64,000 nucleotides of DNA from CAG-390 sp964579135 (GTDB lineage Bacteria; Bacillota; Clostridia; Oscillospirales; CAG-272): the NCBI GenBank assembly GCA_964579135.1, contig CAZOFD010000002.1, forward strand, positions 31,728 through 95,727, written 5' to 3'. The notes below the pieces were generated by a model. That model was not told where the DNA came from. It saw only the letters and a program-made list of their open reading frames with translations, and did no database searches. Below, piece by piece: positions 17,372 to 25,885 of this stretch; the stretch's first letter is position 1, and each line of letters opens with the position of its first letter. A program made the translations under genes and the position numbers.

Positions 17372-18598
17372 TCAGTATTCGATAAATTCCGAGTAGCCGT
17401 CCTCTTCGAGGCGCGTTTTTTGAAAATACACGTTTTTCATCTTGGTTGTCACGAGCACGCGCGCGCCGTCGGTACGCATAGCGGCTGCTTCGGCGTGGAT
17501 CCTTATAAGCTCTTCGGGTGCGACGCCTTTCGAAACGAGCACCGCGACGGATCTTTGCGGCGCGGGGGGCGTAAAGCCGCTGTCCGCGAGCGCGACAACG
17601 ATACGCTCGAAGCCGAGCGAGAATCCGCAGGCGGGAACGCGTTGACCCGTAAATTTGCCGAGCATATCGTCGTATCTTCCGCCGCCGCCTACGGAATATC
17701 CGTAGCCGTCCATCTCTATCTCGAATATCGTGCCGGTGTAATACGACATTCCCCTGACGAGCGTGGGGTCGAATTTGATATTGCAGGAGCCTACGGTAGC
17801 TGCCGCGGCGCACCGCATAACGGAGGCGAGCTCGTCGGCGATATCGGCAGCCTCGCCGCCTATTCTCGACGCGAAGTCGGTAACGGAAACGTTGTCCGCG
17901 TCGGCGTAAAGCGCGGCGTACCTTTCGACTGCTTCGGGGTCGAATCCCGCCTCGACAAGCTCGGATTTGACTCCGTCTATGCCGATTTTGTCCATTTTAT
18001 CGAGTATGATAAATATTTTGTCGCACTCCTCGGAGGGAAGAGCACAGGCGTCGGTGCACAGGCGAAGCAATCTGCGGTCGTTTATTCTTATCGTAAAGTT
18101 CTCGAAGCCGAGGCGGCGCAGCACGCCCGCGGTGGATGAGATAAGCGTGATCTCCGCGCCCGACGACCCGTCGCCGATAATGTCGATGTCGCATTGGGTG
18201 AATTGGCGGTAGCGCCCTTTTTGCGGACGGTCGGCGCGCCAAACGTTTCCTATCTGCATAGCAAGGAAAGGCGTGGGCAATTTGGCGGAGTTGTTCGCGT
18301 AGTAGCGTGAGAGCGGTACGGTAAGGTCGTATCTCAGACCGCTGTCGCAAAGCGCGTCTTCTCCCGCGGATACGTCGAGCTTTTCGCCTCTTTTGAGGAT
18401 TCTGAAGATAAGTTTTTCGTTGTCGCCGCCGTTTTTGCCGGTAAGGTTTTCGACGTGTTCGACAGCGGGGGTCTCGATCATAGAGAACCCGGCGCGGGAG
18501 TACGAATCCGTTATTACGGATTTGACGTATTCGCGCAGTGCGACCTCGCGCGGGAGGTAGTCGTTCATTCCTTTGGTGGGGGTTTTTATAAGTTTCAT
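17372..18598 (-). CDS. hisS: Histidyl-tRNA synthetase
   Basis: 408-aa class II aminoacyl-tRNA synthetase charging tRNA-His. Motif 1 region at the N-terminus (TPTKGMNDYLP), motif 2 RADRPQKGRYRQFTQCDID, the HisA signature LVRGMSYYTGTIFEI and motif 3 GFSLGFERI are all intact, followed by the anticodon-binding domain. ATG at 18598 is preferred; a GTG at 18604 in the same frame is possible, as the SD (aaagg) is equally placed. It lies 51 bp after the gatD-like gene, with no T-box fold in that gap. It probably belongs to the CPBP-murT-gatD transcript. Confidence 0.95.
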   Translation of the reverse strand: MKLIKTPTKGMNDYLPREVALREYVKSVITDSYSRAGFSMIETPAVEHVENLTGKNGGDNEKLIFRILKRGEKLDVSAGEDALCDSGLRYDLTVPLSRYYANNSAKLPTPFLAMQIGNVWRADRPQKGRYRQFTQCDIDIIGDGSSGAEITLISSTAGVLRRLGFENFTIRINDRRLLRLCTDACALPSEECDKIFIILDKMDKIGIDGVKSELVEAGFDPEAVERYAALYADADNVSVTDFASRIGGEAADIADELASVMRCAAAATVGSCNIKFDPTLVRGMSYYTGTIFEIEMDGYGYSVGGGGRYDDMLGKFTGQRVPACGFSLGFERIVVALADSGFTPPAPQRSVAVLVSKGVAPEELIRIHAEAAAMRTDGARVLVTTKMKNVYFQKTRLEEDGYSEFIEY

Positions 18599-18649
18599 TT
18601 TCACGTTCGCCTTTGCATATATACTTGGATTTCGGTTTTATTGCGAGTG

Positions 18650-19357
18650 TCAAAAGGGTATCTTCGGGTCGTTAAATTCCGCCAGTCGTTTTTCCTTGGC
18701 TGCGCGTGCGACGTCACCGAAAGCCGCCGGCGCGTTGCCGCCCGCAAGGCGGATGAGATACTCGGTAAGATCGGGGTTCAGCGGCAATATCGGGCCGAGC
18801 GTTTGCGTGCCTATAAAGTTGTTTTTGCGCATACCTTCAAGCGAGCTTTCGGGATTCAGCCCCATACCGCGTTTCATCTTGAGAAAATAACCGTCCTCGT
18901 TATTTCCGTGTATCACGGAAAACTGCGAGCGAAAGCCCGTAACGGTTATTCCGTCGCACTCTCCGAGGACTTTGCCGTTGTATCTTTTGAACAGATCCGT
19001 GGTAACGGTAAGATCGAAGATGCCGAGAGCGTCGACGGACAAGCCCTCCGTAACGTAATCTATCCGCTTCGTAAATATTTCGCAGGCGTTGCCCGTTGCG
19101 AGAAACACCACGTCGTCGCGGATAAGCTCCTCGATCCTTTCTTTGTACGGCATAAGCTCCGATATCGCGCGGCGCTGAACGGATTCGCTCATAGATCCAA
19201 TAAGTATCATATCGGGGCGCTGTGCGGCGAAAAAGGGCACGTCCGTTATTGCGGTTCGGCGTATATCGGCGTCGGGCATACAGCGACGCAGATATTCCGC
19301 ATTTTGCGGGTCGCCGTAGAAATTGCAAATTTCGCCGAAAAGTATTTCTATCGTCAT
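18650..19357 (-). CDS. gatD: GatD-like class I glutamine amidotransferase, catalytically degenerate
   Basis: 235-aa partner of MurT. In Staphylococcus aureus, GatD releases ammonia from glutamine for lipid II amidation using Cys94 and His189. The family framework is clear: FGEICNFYGDPQNAEYL, the oxyanion region DMILIGS, GLSVDALGIFDL, HGNNEDG and the C-terminal GPILPLNPDLTEYLI. But the nucleophile elbow (CGGYQ in GatD) reads TGNAC, with Thr88 where Cys belongs. The His of the LHGP motif is Leu187 (TQTLGP), and GFENHGG is GFRSQFS. It is therefore predicted inactive as a glutaminase. ATG at 19357 is chosen; GTG 19366 is the alternative. The SD is weak. The gap to murT holds a perfect 16-bp palindrome at 19423-19438. 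Confidence 0.85.
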   Translation of the reverse strand: MTIEILFGEICNFYGDPQNAEYLRRCMPDADIRRTAITDVPFFAAQRPDMILIGSMSESVQRRAISELMPYKERIEELIRDDVVFLATGNACEIFTKRIDYVTEGLSVDALGIFDLTVTTDLFKRYNGKVLGECDGITVTGFRSQFSVIHGNNEDGYFLKMKRGMGLNPESSLEGMRKNNFIGTQTLGPILPLNPDLTEYLIRLAGGNAPAAFGDVARAAKEKRLAEFNDPKIPF

Positions 19358-19422
19358 TTTTTGCACGGTCTTCGCACGTTACGTTGCTTGCGTGCGAGAA
19401 CTCCTTTCGTATTTGTAAGGAT

Positions 19423-19438
19423 ACTTTTACGTAAAAGT
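19423..19438. repeat. Perfect 16-bp palindrome in the murT-gatD gap
   Basis: acttttacgtaaaagt is its own reverse complement. It lies 14 bp after the murT-like stop and 65 bp before the gatD-like start; a second inverted repeat (tcgcacg / cgtgcga, about 19373-19398) lies between it and gatD. Role unknown: an operator or a weak processing/terminator element. Confidence 0.5.
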
Positions 19439-19452
19439 CGCCGCGCCGTGCG

Positions 19453-20823
19453 TTATCCGCGAGCGCACACGGCTTTTTTTACCGTTTCGGTCTCGGCGAG
19501 TATATACGGGTCGTAAAGGATGTATACGTCGGAATATTTGTCGGTGTCGATAAGTTCCGCCCCGCGTATAACGTCGTCGACGATCTTTATTTTATTCGGG
19601 TCAACGCCGGCAAGCACGGCTCGCATCTTTTGGTCGCGGCATCGTTTCCCAGCAAAGCAAATCTCGGCTATCGAGGGGTGCGCGAGCGGCGAGTAGTCGC
19701 AGTCGTATATCCAGCATACGCTTTCGGAATCGTTGGTATTGTCACCCTTGTCATCCACCATAATAAGCACGCTTTTTTCGTTCCCGGGGCGTGATGCCAC
19801 GTAGCTGAATGCGCGTGCGCAAGCTATCGGATTTTGCCCTTTGGCAAGTTGCATCGTTACGTTCAGCTTGCCCGCGCGGAAAGAATCGAAGCGAGATTTT
19901 ACTATCTTTTGTTTGTCGAAAGAGGCTTTTATCTCGCCGAGGGACAAGCCGAAGCGCGAAAGCACGGCGATGGCTCCGCAAAAGTTGTATACGTTCGTTA
20001 CGTTGTCGTTGATAAGGCGAAACGTTTCGCGCTCGCCGCTGTCGGTGCAAGTAACGGTAAACGTGCCGCCGTCCCTGTCGATATCGGTCACGGCAAAATC
20101 GGGCGCGGGATTGGAAAGACCGCATTTCGGGCAAAACAATTTGCCTATGTGGTCGTACCTTATATATTCGGCTTCCAGGCGCGTTCCGCACTCGGGACAG
20201 TATACGATGTCACCGAAACTCTCGGGAGCGGGTCCGCAGGGCTTGTCCGCTGTGAGCGAAAAATACGTTCTCGTACCGTTTTGCGGAGCCAAACGCGCAC
20301 AGATAAGGTCGTCCGCATTCAGCACGACGTGCGTGGAGGGCGGCAACGCGCGATTGATTATATAGGAGATGAACTCGGTGTGCGCGTTTCGCTTGAGCGA
20401 GTCGCGCATAACGTTGTTGCAGATGAGAAAATCGGGAGTAACGTAGCGGTATACCAAAAGCGAACTGCGCTCGTCCACCTCTATCACGCCCACCTGCTTT
20501 TTCGCTTTGCCGCAGAGGGTGGAGTCGGCAAGCAGTGCCGTGGTCACGCCCGCTTGTACGTTCGAGCCGTAGCTGTTGTTCGTTACGGTATAGCCGCAGT
20601 CGGTAAGGACGGAAGCCAAAAGGTTGCTTACGGTCGTTTTTCCGTTGGTGCCCGTAACGCATATGAGCGTTTGCGGCATAGTCAGGTGCTTAAGAAAGTC
20701 GGGGCAGATCTTGAGCGCGACTTTGCCGGGGGTGCAGGTCGCAGGTCTTTTGACGGCTCGCAGAGCGGCTCGCGTTGCTTTGGCTGCGATCATCGCCGCC
20801 AAAAATCTCGGACTGTGTGACAT
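19453..20823 (-). CDS. murT: MurT-like Mur ligase, lipid II isoglutaminyl synthase subunit
   Basis: 456-aa Mur-ligase-family protein that activates the D-Glu of lipid II for amidation, working with GatD. The ATP loop VTGTNGKTTVSN is near residue 53. A Cys4 zinc ribbon (YCPECG... FCPKCG, about residues 222-250), the hallmark of MurT, interrupts the central domain. The C-terminal DUF1727 part has MVDDKGDNTND and WIYDCDY, keeping the Asp region proposed to assist GatD. The start at 20823 is chosen by family alignment; only gggag 13 bp upstream serves as SD, and a better SD (aaaggagg, about 20861) has no start codon nearby. It lies 56 bp after the CPBP protease gene. Confidence 0.88.
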   Translation of the reverse strand: MSHSPRFLAAMIAAKATRAALRAVKRPATCTPGKVALKICPDFLKHLTMPQTLICVTGTNGKTTVSNLLASVLTDCGYTVTNNSYGSNVQAGVTTALLADSTLCGKAKKQVGVIEVDERSSLLVYRYVTPDFLICNNVMRDSLKRNAHTEFISYIINRALPPSTHVVLNADDLICARLAPQNGTRTYFSLTADKPCGPAPESFGDIVYCPECGTRLEAEYIRYDHIGKLFCPKCGLSNPAPDFAVTDIDRDGGTFTVTCTDSGERETFRLINDNVTNVYNFCGAIAVLSRFGLSLGEIKASFDKQKIVKSRFDSFRAGKLNVTMQLAKGQNPIACARAFSYVASRPGNEKSVLIMVDDKGDNTNDSESVCWIYDCDYSPLAHPSIAEICFAGKRCRDQKMRAVLAGVDPNKIKIVDDVIRGAELIDTDKYSDVYILYDPYILAETETVKKAVCARG

Positions 20824-20879
20824 TTGCGTTGCGCGGCTCCCGCTGTTCGGCGGAAGCCTCCTTTCTTTTTTCTTTTTCG

Positions 20880-21671
20880 TTATTGACGCCCGTGTTGCGC
20901 GGAGCGGCTTTGCGATTTCGGCTTTCGGGCGGATTTTTTTATGCTCGGCAAATCGGCGGACTGCGGCGACGCGTCGTGCTTCGCCTTTTTCTTTGTCATT
21001 GCGACGACGGCGAATATGACGGCGGCAAGGACGAGCGCGGATATCGCGGCATATTCGGCAAAATCGCTTTTGGGCGGAAAAAATCCGCAAACGTTAAAGC
21101 CGACGTGGAATGCGAGCGACGGCAGCGTCGAGCGCGTTCGCGCACGCATATAGCCCATTATCACGCCGCAGAGTGCGGCGTATGCCGCGACGAACGCCGG
21201 GCGGTGCATTGCCCCGAACGTAAGTGCCGTCAGCACAAGGCACTGCGTCGGCGCAAGATCTTTTTCAAGCACCGAGAACAGTATTCCGCGATAAAACGCC
21301 TCTTCCGTTATCGGGGTAACTATTGCGGTAAGAGCGAAAGCGAGAGGAGTTATCCGAGTCGCCTCCGCCGCGATCGGCACGATCTCGGGCGGCAAAAGGC
21401 AGGCTGCGCTCGAGATAAGGCAACACGCCGCGACGCCGCAGAGGGCGGCAACGGCGCAAAGCGCGGGTGAGGCGCGCCGCAGTGCGAAAAGGGCGACGGG
21501 CGACGTACCGCATCGTCTGCCGACGACGATCGCGGCGAGAGCGAGCAATATCGGCACGAGAATCTTGCCGACGTCGCTTGACGCAAACAGGCAAGACAAA
21601 AGAGTATAGAACAGCAGATATGCCGTCGCCGTGAAAAGCGTGCGAAACGGCGCGTTTTTTAATCTTGACAT
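20880..21671 (-). CDS. CPBP family intramembrane metalloprotease (CAAX/Abi type)
   Basis: 263-aa multi-pass membrane protein with the motifs of the Rce1/CPBP family: EEAFYRG (residues about 137-143), a single His in FGAMHRPAF, and HVGFN further on. About eight hydrophobic segments are visible. A basic, Ser-rich cytosolic tail of about 40 residues follows the last TM and is unusual. The function in this lineage is unknown; members process peptides or sit in bacteriocin immunity loci. It is the likely first gene of the murT group. Its start codon overlaps the -35 of the divergent DUF1934-like gene. Confidence 0.85.
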   Translation of the reverse strand: MSRLKNAPFRTLFTATAYLLFYTLLSCLFASSDVGKILVPILLALAAIVVGRRCGTSPVALFALRRASPALCAVAALCGVAACCLISSAACLLPPEIVPIAAEATRITPLAFALTAIVTPITEEAFYRGILFSVLEKDLAPTQCLVLTALTFGAMHRPAFVAAYAALCGVIMGYMRARTRSTLPSLAFHVGFNVCGFFPPKSDFAEYAAISALVLAAVIFAVVAMTKKKAKHDASPQSADLPSIKKSARKPKSQSRSAQHGRQ

Positions 21672-21693
21672 AACCGTATCCCAAAGATATAAT
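21665..21693 (+). promoter_or_regulatory. Sigma-A promoter of the DUF1934-like gene
   Basis: TTGACA, 17-bp spacer, TATAAT. The -35 hexamer lies across the first codons of the CPBP gene on the other strand (start 21671-21669). Confidence 0.75.
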
Positions 21694-21737
21694 TTTGAAT
21701 AGCGGTTTCGGACGTATCCGAAAGATCGGAGAAAGTT

Positions 21738-22241
21738 ATGGTTGAAAAAGTGATAGTTCGGGCGGAGACGTCACGCGTTTTCCCTGCGGCGCACCTTGCC
21801 GGTGACGGCGGGGCGGCGCCCGACGTGCGGCAGAGCCCGAAAAAGGTCGAAGCGAGCCTTGTATGCGTCGGGAAGCTCGTTACCTCGGGCTACAGGGTGG
21901 GGCTGAAATATACCGATGGCGACGGCACTGCGGTCACTATCCGTTTCGATAGGCGAGACGGGGGGCTTGTTTGTGTCGAGCGCAAAGGCGCAGCTCGCGG
22001 CATAAGACCGCTTTGCCTATGTATAGAAAAGGGTGTGCGCCGCACGTGCCTTTGCAGGAGCGCAAAGAGGAACGGGGTCGTTTTCGAAGCCGTGACTTAT
22101 GGGGTGAACTTGGAGAACGACCTTGCGAAAACGGGACGCATACACATCGAATATACGGTCGATATACACGGAATGCTTGCCGAAAAAACGACTATGTCCG
22201 TCACGCTCGAGCGTGACGCGTCACCGAGTCCAATCGCGTGA
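21738..22241 (+). CDS. DUF1934-like beta-barrel protein (YwiB-type), uncertain
   Basis: 167-aa soluble protein. The pattern is that of DUF1934: GYRVGLKYTDGDGTAVTIRFDR, then V..ERKG, a central strand with a GV.FEAVTYGVNLENDL segment, and a C-terminal IHIEYTVDIHG strand. These proteins fold as calycin-like barrels of unknown function. A Cys-rich centre (CLCIEKGVRRTCLC) is unusual. The SD cggagaaag precedes the ATG by 4-5 bp. The 3' end overlaps the convergent LRR lipoprotein gene by 21 bp. The assignment rests on pattern recall only. Confidence 0.6.
   Translation: MVEKVIVRAETSRVFPAAHLAGDGGAAPDVRQSPKKVEASLVCVGKLVTSGYRVGLKYTDGDGTAVTIRFDRRDGGLVCVERKGAARGIRPLCLCIEKGVRRTCLCRSAKRNGVVFEAVTYGVNLENDLAKTGRIHIEYTVDIHGMLAEKTTMSVTLERDASPSPIA
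22200..22217. terminator. Perfect 18-bp palindrome inside overlapping 3' ends
   Basis: gtcacgctcgagcgtgac is fully self-complementary and lies within the last codons of the DUF1934-like gene, 4 bp beyond the stop of the convergent LRR gene. No T-run follows, so terminator function is only a suggestion. Confidence 0.35.
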
Positions 22242-23762
22242 GGCGTATTTGTCGGTCAAAAGCTCCGCGGCGGACGAGGCGACGTCCTCGGAAGAGATGC
22301 GCTCGTCTCCCGTGCGCCAACCGTCCGTCAACTCGAAATCGACGTTTTCGAGCCCCTCGCAACGGGCGAAAGCGTATTTGCCGACGTAAGATACGCTTTG
22401 CGGTACGGTTATCGAGCCGATGTCGCAAATGCCGTAGAACGCATATGCGCCTATTGCCGAAGTTCCATTGGGTATAACGCTCGTGCGGCAACCCGCCGCG
22501 AGCGACAAATCGTCGACTTTTATAATGCAATTGCCCTCGCTGCGGTAAAAACTTCCGCCGTCGGCTACCGTCATAGACGAAAGCGACGTGCAAAGAGCAA
22601 ACGCTCTTTCGCCGACGGAACCGACGTTTTTCGGCAGTACGATCGAGGAGAGCGACGCGCAACCCTCGAACGCGGACGTGCCGACCGACGATACCGCGAC
22701 GGGAACGGAGATATCGGAGAGTTTTTCGCATTTATAAAACGTGCGCTCGCATATCTCGGAAAGCCCCGCGGGGAGCTTTACGGAAACAAGCGAGGAACAA
22801 CGGGCGAAAGCCCCCTTGCCGACGTATCTTACGGAATCGGGGATAATGACCGACGTTATCTGCGGGCACCCGAGGCGAAAATCGCTGAAAGCGTAGTCGG
22901 CGATAAATACCGTGCCGTTTTTGACCGTGATCGCCCCTTTTGCGTCGTACTTTGCGCATATCAAAAGGTTGCCGACGTAAAGAACGCCGTTTTCGTAATT
23001 CGAGTCGTCCTCGAAAAACGCACTGCCGCGAAAGGCGTCGCGCCCGACGTATTCGAAATACGTAAAAGATCGTGCGGTAACCGAGGCGAGCGACTCGCAG
23101 TTTGCGAAAGCCGCGTCGCCGATACGGCGCAGCGAACTCGGAAGTGCGACGGTCTCGAGCGTTGATGCGCGAAATGCGTCGTCGCCTATGGTAACTACGG
23201 TGTTCGGCAACACTATCTCGCGCACCGTGTCGCAGTTTTTAAATGCGCCGTCCGCTATTCCGGTGACGAGCATACCGTTGACTTCGCGCGGTATGACTAC
23301 GAGCTCGCTTTTGCACGAGCCGACGGATACGACGACGTATTCGCCGTTTACAAGCGAATATTTTATGCCGTCGGACGGTGCGAGAACGGAACCGCAAGAG
23401 GAGCAAACGTAATCGTTATAGGTGTGCCCGAGTGCGGGGAGCTCGACGTCGGCAGTGAAGCCGCACTCCGTGCAGACGCGCTCGGCAAGTCCGCCCTCGG
23501 TACAAGTCGCCTCTTTCAGGATCTTTTCGTTGCCGTAGGTGTGTTTGCCGCGAAAAACTTTCGCTCCGCAGGAACAGGTATACCAGTGGTGGGTCTCGTT
23601 GTATTGTGCTTCGTCTTCGGCTTCGTGAACGTGCGCACTTGCCGTCGTCTCTTCGTTTTCGCCGTTATCTCCGATATCGCCGCAAGAGCAAAACAAAACG
23701 GATATCGCCAGCAAAAAAGCCAAAGCGTACCTTCGAGCGGCGCGTGGGTTCGTTCCGTGCAT
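22221..23762 (-). CDS. BspA-like leucine-rich-repeat surface lipoprotein
   Basis: 513-aa extracellular lipoprotein. The signal peptide ends in the lipobox LFCSCG (Cys near residue 27), followed by an acidic Thr-rich linker. Two Cys-pair modules (YTCSCGAKVF, VCTECGFTAD, VCSSCGSVL) then occur at about residues 60-130. At least eight LRR_5 repeats follow (for example VTIGDDAFRAS, LRRIGDAAFANC, VRYVGKGAFARC, VSSVGTSAFEGC, YVGKYAFARC). BspA-like LRR proteins mediate adhesion or protein binding at the surface. SD aaggacgg is 6-7 bp before the ATG. Divergent from galK; ligand unknown. Confidence 0.88.
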   Translation of the reverse strand: MHGTNPRAARRYALAFLLAISVLFCSCGDIGDNGENEETTASAHVHEAEDEAQYNETHHWYTCSCGAKVFRGKHTYGNEKILKEATCTEGGLAERVCTECGFTADVELPALGHTYNDYVCSSCGSVLAPSDGIKYSLVNGEYVVVSVGSCKSELVVIPREVNGMLVTGIADGAFKNCDTVREIVLPNTVVTIGDDAFRASTLETVALPSSLRRIGDAAFANCESLASVTARSFTYFEYVGRDAFRGSAFFEDDSNYENGVLYVGNLLICAKYDAKGAITVKNGTVFIADYAFSDFRLGCPQITSVIIPDSVRYVGKGAFARCSSLVSVKLPAGLSEICERTFYKCEKLSDISVPVAVSSVGTSAFEGCASLSSIVLPKNVGSVGERAFALCTSLSSMTVADGGSFYRSEGNCIIKVDDLSLAAGCRTSVIPNGTSAIGAYAFYGICDIGSITVPQSVSYVGKYAFARCEGLENVDFELTDGWRTGDERISSEDVASSAAELLTDKYASRDWTR

Positions 23763-23895
23763 AAGAAGACCGTCCTTTACCTTGATAAATTAATTTTTAT
23801 TATATCATAACGGCGGTACCGTGTCAAGTTTTTAAGCGTGTTACGATGTATGCGTCGTGCGGCGTAAAAAGCAAACGGAAAAAAACGTTTGGGTG

Positions 23896-23924
23896 TTGCC
23901 TGAACGAAAAAAATATGTTATAAT
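23896..23924 (+). promoter_or_regulatory. Sigma-A promoter of galK
   Basis: TTGCCT, 17-bp spacer, TATAAT; leader of about 87 nt before the galK ATG. No inverted repeat obvious enough to call a GalR-type operator. Confidence 0.75.
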
Positions 23925-24017
23925 TAAAAAAACGGGTCGAAAAGCCATCGCGTGTCGTCGCCGGTCGGCAATGCAAAGCGGTAGCGGCGGCTTATTGAAA
24001 GGAATTGCAAGAAAAAT

Positions 24018-25292
24018 ATGAAACCTTCCGAACTTTTAAAAGTTATAGAGAACGGAGAACTGTCGCAAAACGTAAAAAACATAACGCGTAACGCGGAGGC
24101 GCGTTTTTCAGCGTTGCTCGGTGAGTTTATACTTCGCTACGGCGACGATAGGGACGTTTCCCTTTACTCCGTCCCCGGTCGCAGCGAACTTTCGGGGAAT
24201 CATACGGACCACAATCGCGGTCGCGTTATCGCGTGCTCCGTGGATCTTGACATTATTGCGGTTGCAGCCGCAAGAGAAGACGGCGTTATCCGCATAAAAA
24301 GCGAGGGCTTCCCCGAGGACTCGGTCGATATTTCTTCGTATACCGAGCCCGACGAGTCGAAATTCGGTCGCAGCGAATCTCTTATAGCCGGGGTTGCCGA
24401 CGGATTCCGTAAACGAGGTCTTGCCGTCGGAGGCATAGACGCCTGCACCTCGTCGAACGTGCTTAAGGGCTCGGGAATATCGTCCTCCGCCGCATTCGAA
24501 AATATGGTGGGCACGCTCATATCGCATCTTTACTGCGGCGGAAGCGTTGATTTCGTAACGCTGTCGCAGATATCTCAGTATGCGGAAAACGCGTTTTTCG
24601 GCAAGCCGTGCGGCCTTATGGACCAAGTTGCCTGCGCCGCGGGCGGTATCGTTTCGATAGACTTTGCCGACCCCGCTTCGCCGATAGTCGAAAAAACGGA
24701 TTTCGATTTCACCTCTGCCGGATATAGGCTTTGCATAGTAAACACGGGCGGAAATCACGCCGACCTCACCCCCGATTACGCCGCCGTTCCCGCCGAGATG
24801 AAGGCTGTTGCCGCTCACTTCGGTCGTGACGCGCTTCGCGACGTCGACGAGAACGACGTGATCGCCGCGATCCCCGAGCTGCGCACGGAGGTCGGCGACA
24901 GGGCAATACTTCGCGCTCTCCATTTCTTTGCCGAAAACCGTCGCGTCGACGCGCAAAAATCCGCGCTTTTGAGCGGAGACGTCGCCGCGTTCTTCGAGGG
25001 GGTTCGCGCGTCGGGTAAGTCGTCGTTCTGCTATCTGCAAAACGTTTATACGACCAAAAACGTCGAGGAGCAGGGGCTTTCGCTGGCTCTCAATCTGACG
25101 GAGAGCTTTTTGGCAAAATGCGATATGCCCACGGCTTGCCGCGTTCACGGCGGCGGTTTCGCCGGGACGATACAGGCATACGTTCCCGAGGCGTTTGTGG
25201 ATGAATACCGCGCTCTTATGGACGGAGTTTTCGGCAAAGGCGCTTGCCACGTTTTGCGTATACGTCCCGAGGGCGCCGTACGCTTGGCGTGA
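24018..25292 (+). CDS. galK: Galactokinase
   Basis: 424-aa GHMP kinase phosphorylating galactose at C1 in the Leloir pathway; it supplies the substrate of galT at 7857. Motif 1 is PGRSELSGNHTDHN (residues about 53-66; the variant of GRxNLIGEHTDYN common in Clostridia), motif 2 is GSGISSSAAFE and motif 3 is VHGGGFAGT. The length is longer than the Escherichia coli enzyme (382 aa) because of an extra N-terminal helix, typical of this clostridial subgroup. SD aaagga 14 bp upstream. A membrane protein gene follows by 27 bp and may be co-transcribed. Confidence 0.93.
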   Translation: MKPSELLKVIENGELSQNVKNITRNAEARFSALLGEFILRYGDDRDVSLYSVPGRSELSGNHTDHNRGRVIACSVDLDIIAVAAAREDGVIRIKSEGFPEDSVDISSYTEPDESKFGRSESLIAGVADGFRKRGLAVGGIDACTSSNVLKGSGISSSAAFENMVGTLISHLYCGGSVDFVTLSQISQYAENAFFGKPCGLMDQVACAAGGIVSIDFADPASPIVEKTDFDFTSAGYRLCIVNTGGNHADLTPDYAAVPAEMKAVAAHFGRDALRDVDENDVIAAIPELRTEVGDRAILRALHFFAENRRVDAQKSALLSGDVAAFFEGVRASGKSSFCYLQNVYTTKNVEEQGLSLALNLTESFLAKCDMPTACRVHGGGFAGTIQAYVPEAFVDEYRALMDGVFGKGACHVLRIRPEGAVRLA

Positions 25293-25319
25293 GCTTAAAC
25301 TCGCGTCCCGAAGGTGAAA

Positions 25320-25748
25320 ATGGGAAAAACAACGAAAAAACGCACGCACGGCGGTGCACGTCCGCCGCAGGTCGGCGGCGAGGCTCGACTGCGTTTTAAC
25401 GTCGGGCGCGCCTTGCGGTTGCTCGGTTGTTGTGCGGCGTCGTGCTTTGTGTATTTCGCGTTTGCGGGATTCGGCGTAGGCGTATACGTTCCGCTTGTAT
25501 ATATGCTCGTTTGCGCTCTTATCGCCGTGATATACGTGGTGTACAACCGCGGATTCGTTTATCGCGGAGTGAGCGCGGATATGCTCGATCCGTCTTTGAC
25601 GGACGAAGAGCGGATAGAGATCGTTTCGCAGAGCCGCACGAGAGAAAAAAAGTCGAAATGGATGCTCGAGGCTTTCATCGCCGCGGTGTTGCCGCTTATT
25701 GCGGACATATTCAAGCTTTTCGTTATCGACGCTTTGCTCGGTAAATAA
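25320..25748 (+). CDS. Small membrane protein of unknown function
   Basis: 142-aa protein. A basic N-terminus (about 30 residues) is followed by two adjacent TM helices (about residues 34-78), a charged cytosolic or loop stretch (TDEERIEIVSQSRTREKK) and a C-terminal TM helix (WMLEAFIAAVLPLIADIFKLF). I do not recognise the family. ATG 25320 is preceded by aaggtga; a GTG two codons upstream is possible. It lies 27 bp after galK, so expression with galK is likely. Confidence 0.6.
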   Translation: MGKTTKKRTHGGARPPQVGGEARLRFNVGRALRLLGCCAASCFVYFAFAGFGVGVYVPLVYMLVCALIAVIYVVYNRGFVYRGVSADMLDPSLTDEERIEIVSQSRTREKKSKWMLEAFIAAVLPLIADIFKLFVIDALLGK

Positions 25749-25800
25749 AAACGAGACGTCGGGTGAGGCGTGCGTCCACCCGATAACGAAACTTTTTAAG

Positions 25801-25826
25801 ATCGCCCGACGGACTCGTCGGGCGAT
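25801..25826 (+). terminator. Hairpin terminator after the small membrane protein gene
   Basis: Perfect 11-bp stem (atcgcccgacg, loop gact, cgtcgggcgat) followed by a short T-stretch; preceded by cttttt, so it may work better on the minus strand. Confidence 0.5.
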
Positions 25827-25885
25827 TTGACGAAATACGGCAAAAAGCGCGCACGAGCGCGCGGTGAATGACGGGACGGTGCGCG

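Noticed and set aside
18599..18649. T-box leader before hisS
   Set aside because: Only 51 bp separate gatD and hisS; too short for a T-box and none of its motifs are present.
22221..23762. Array-like repeats in the LRR gene considered as CRISPR or tandem DNA repeats
   Set aside because: The repetition is at protein level (LRR consensus), with variable spacing and diverged DNA.
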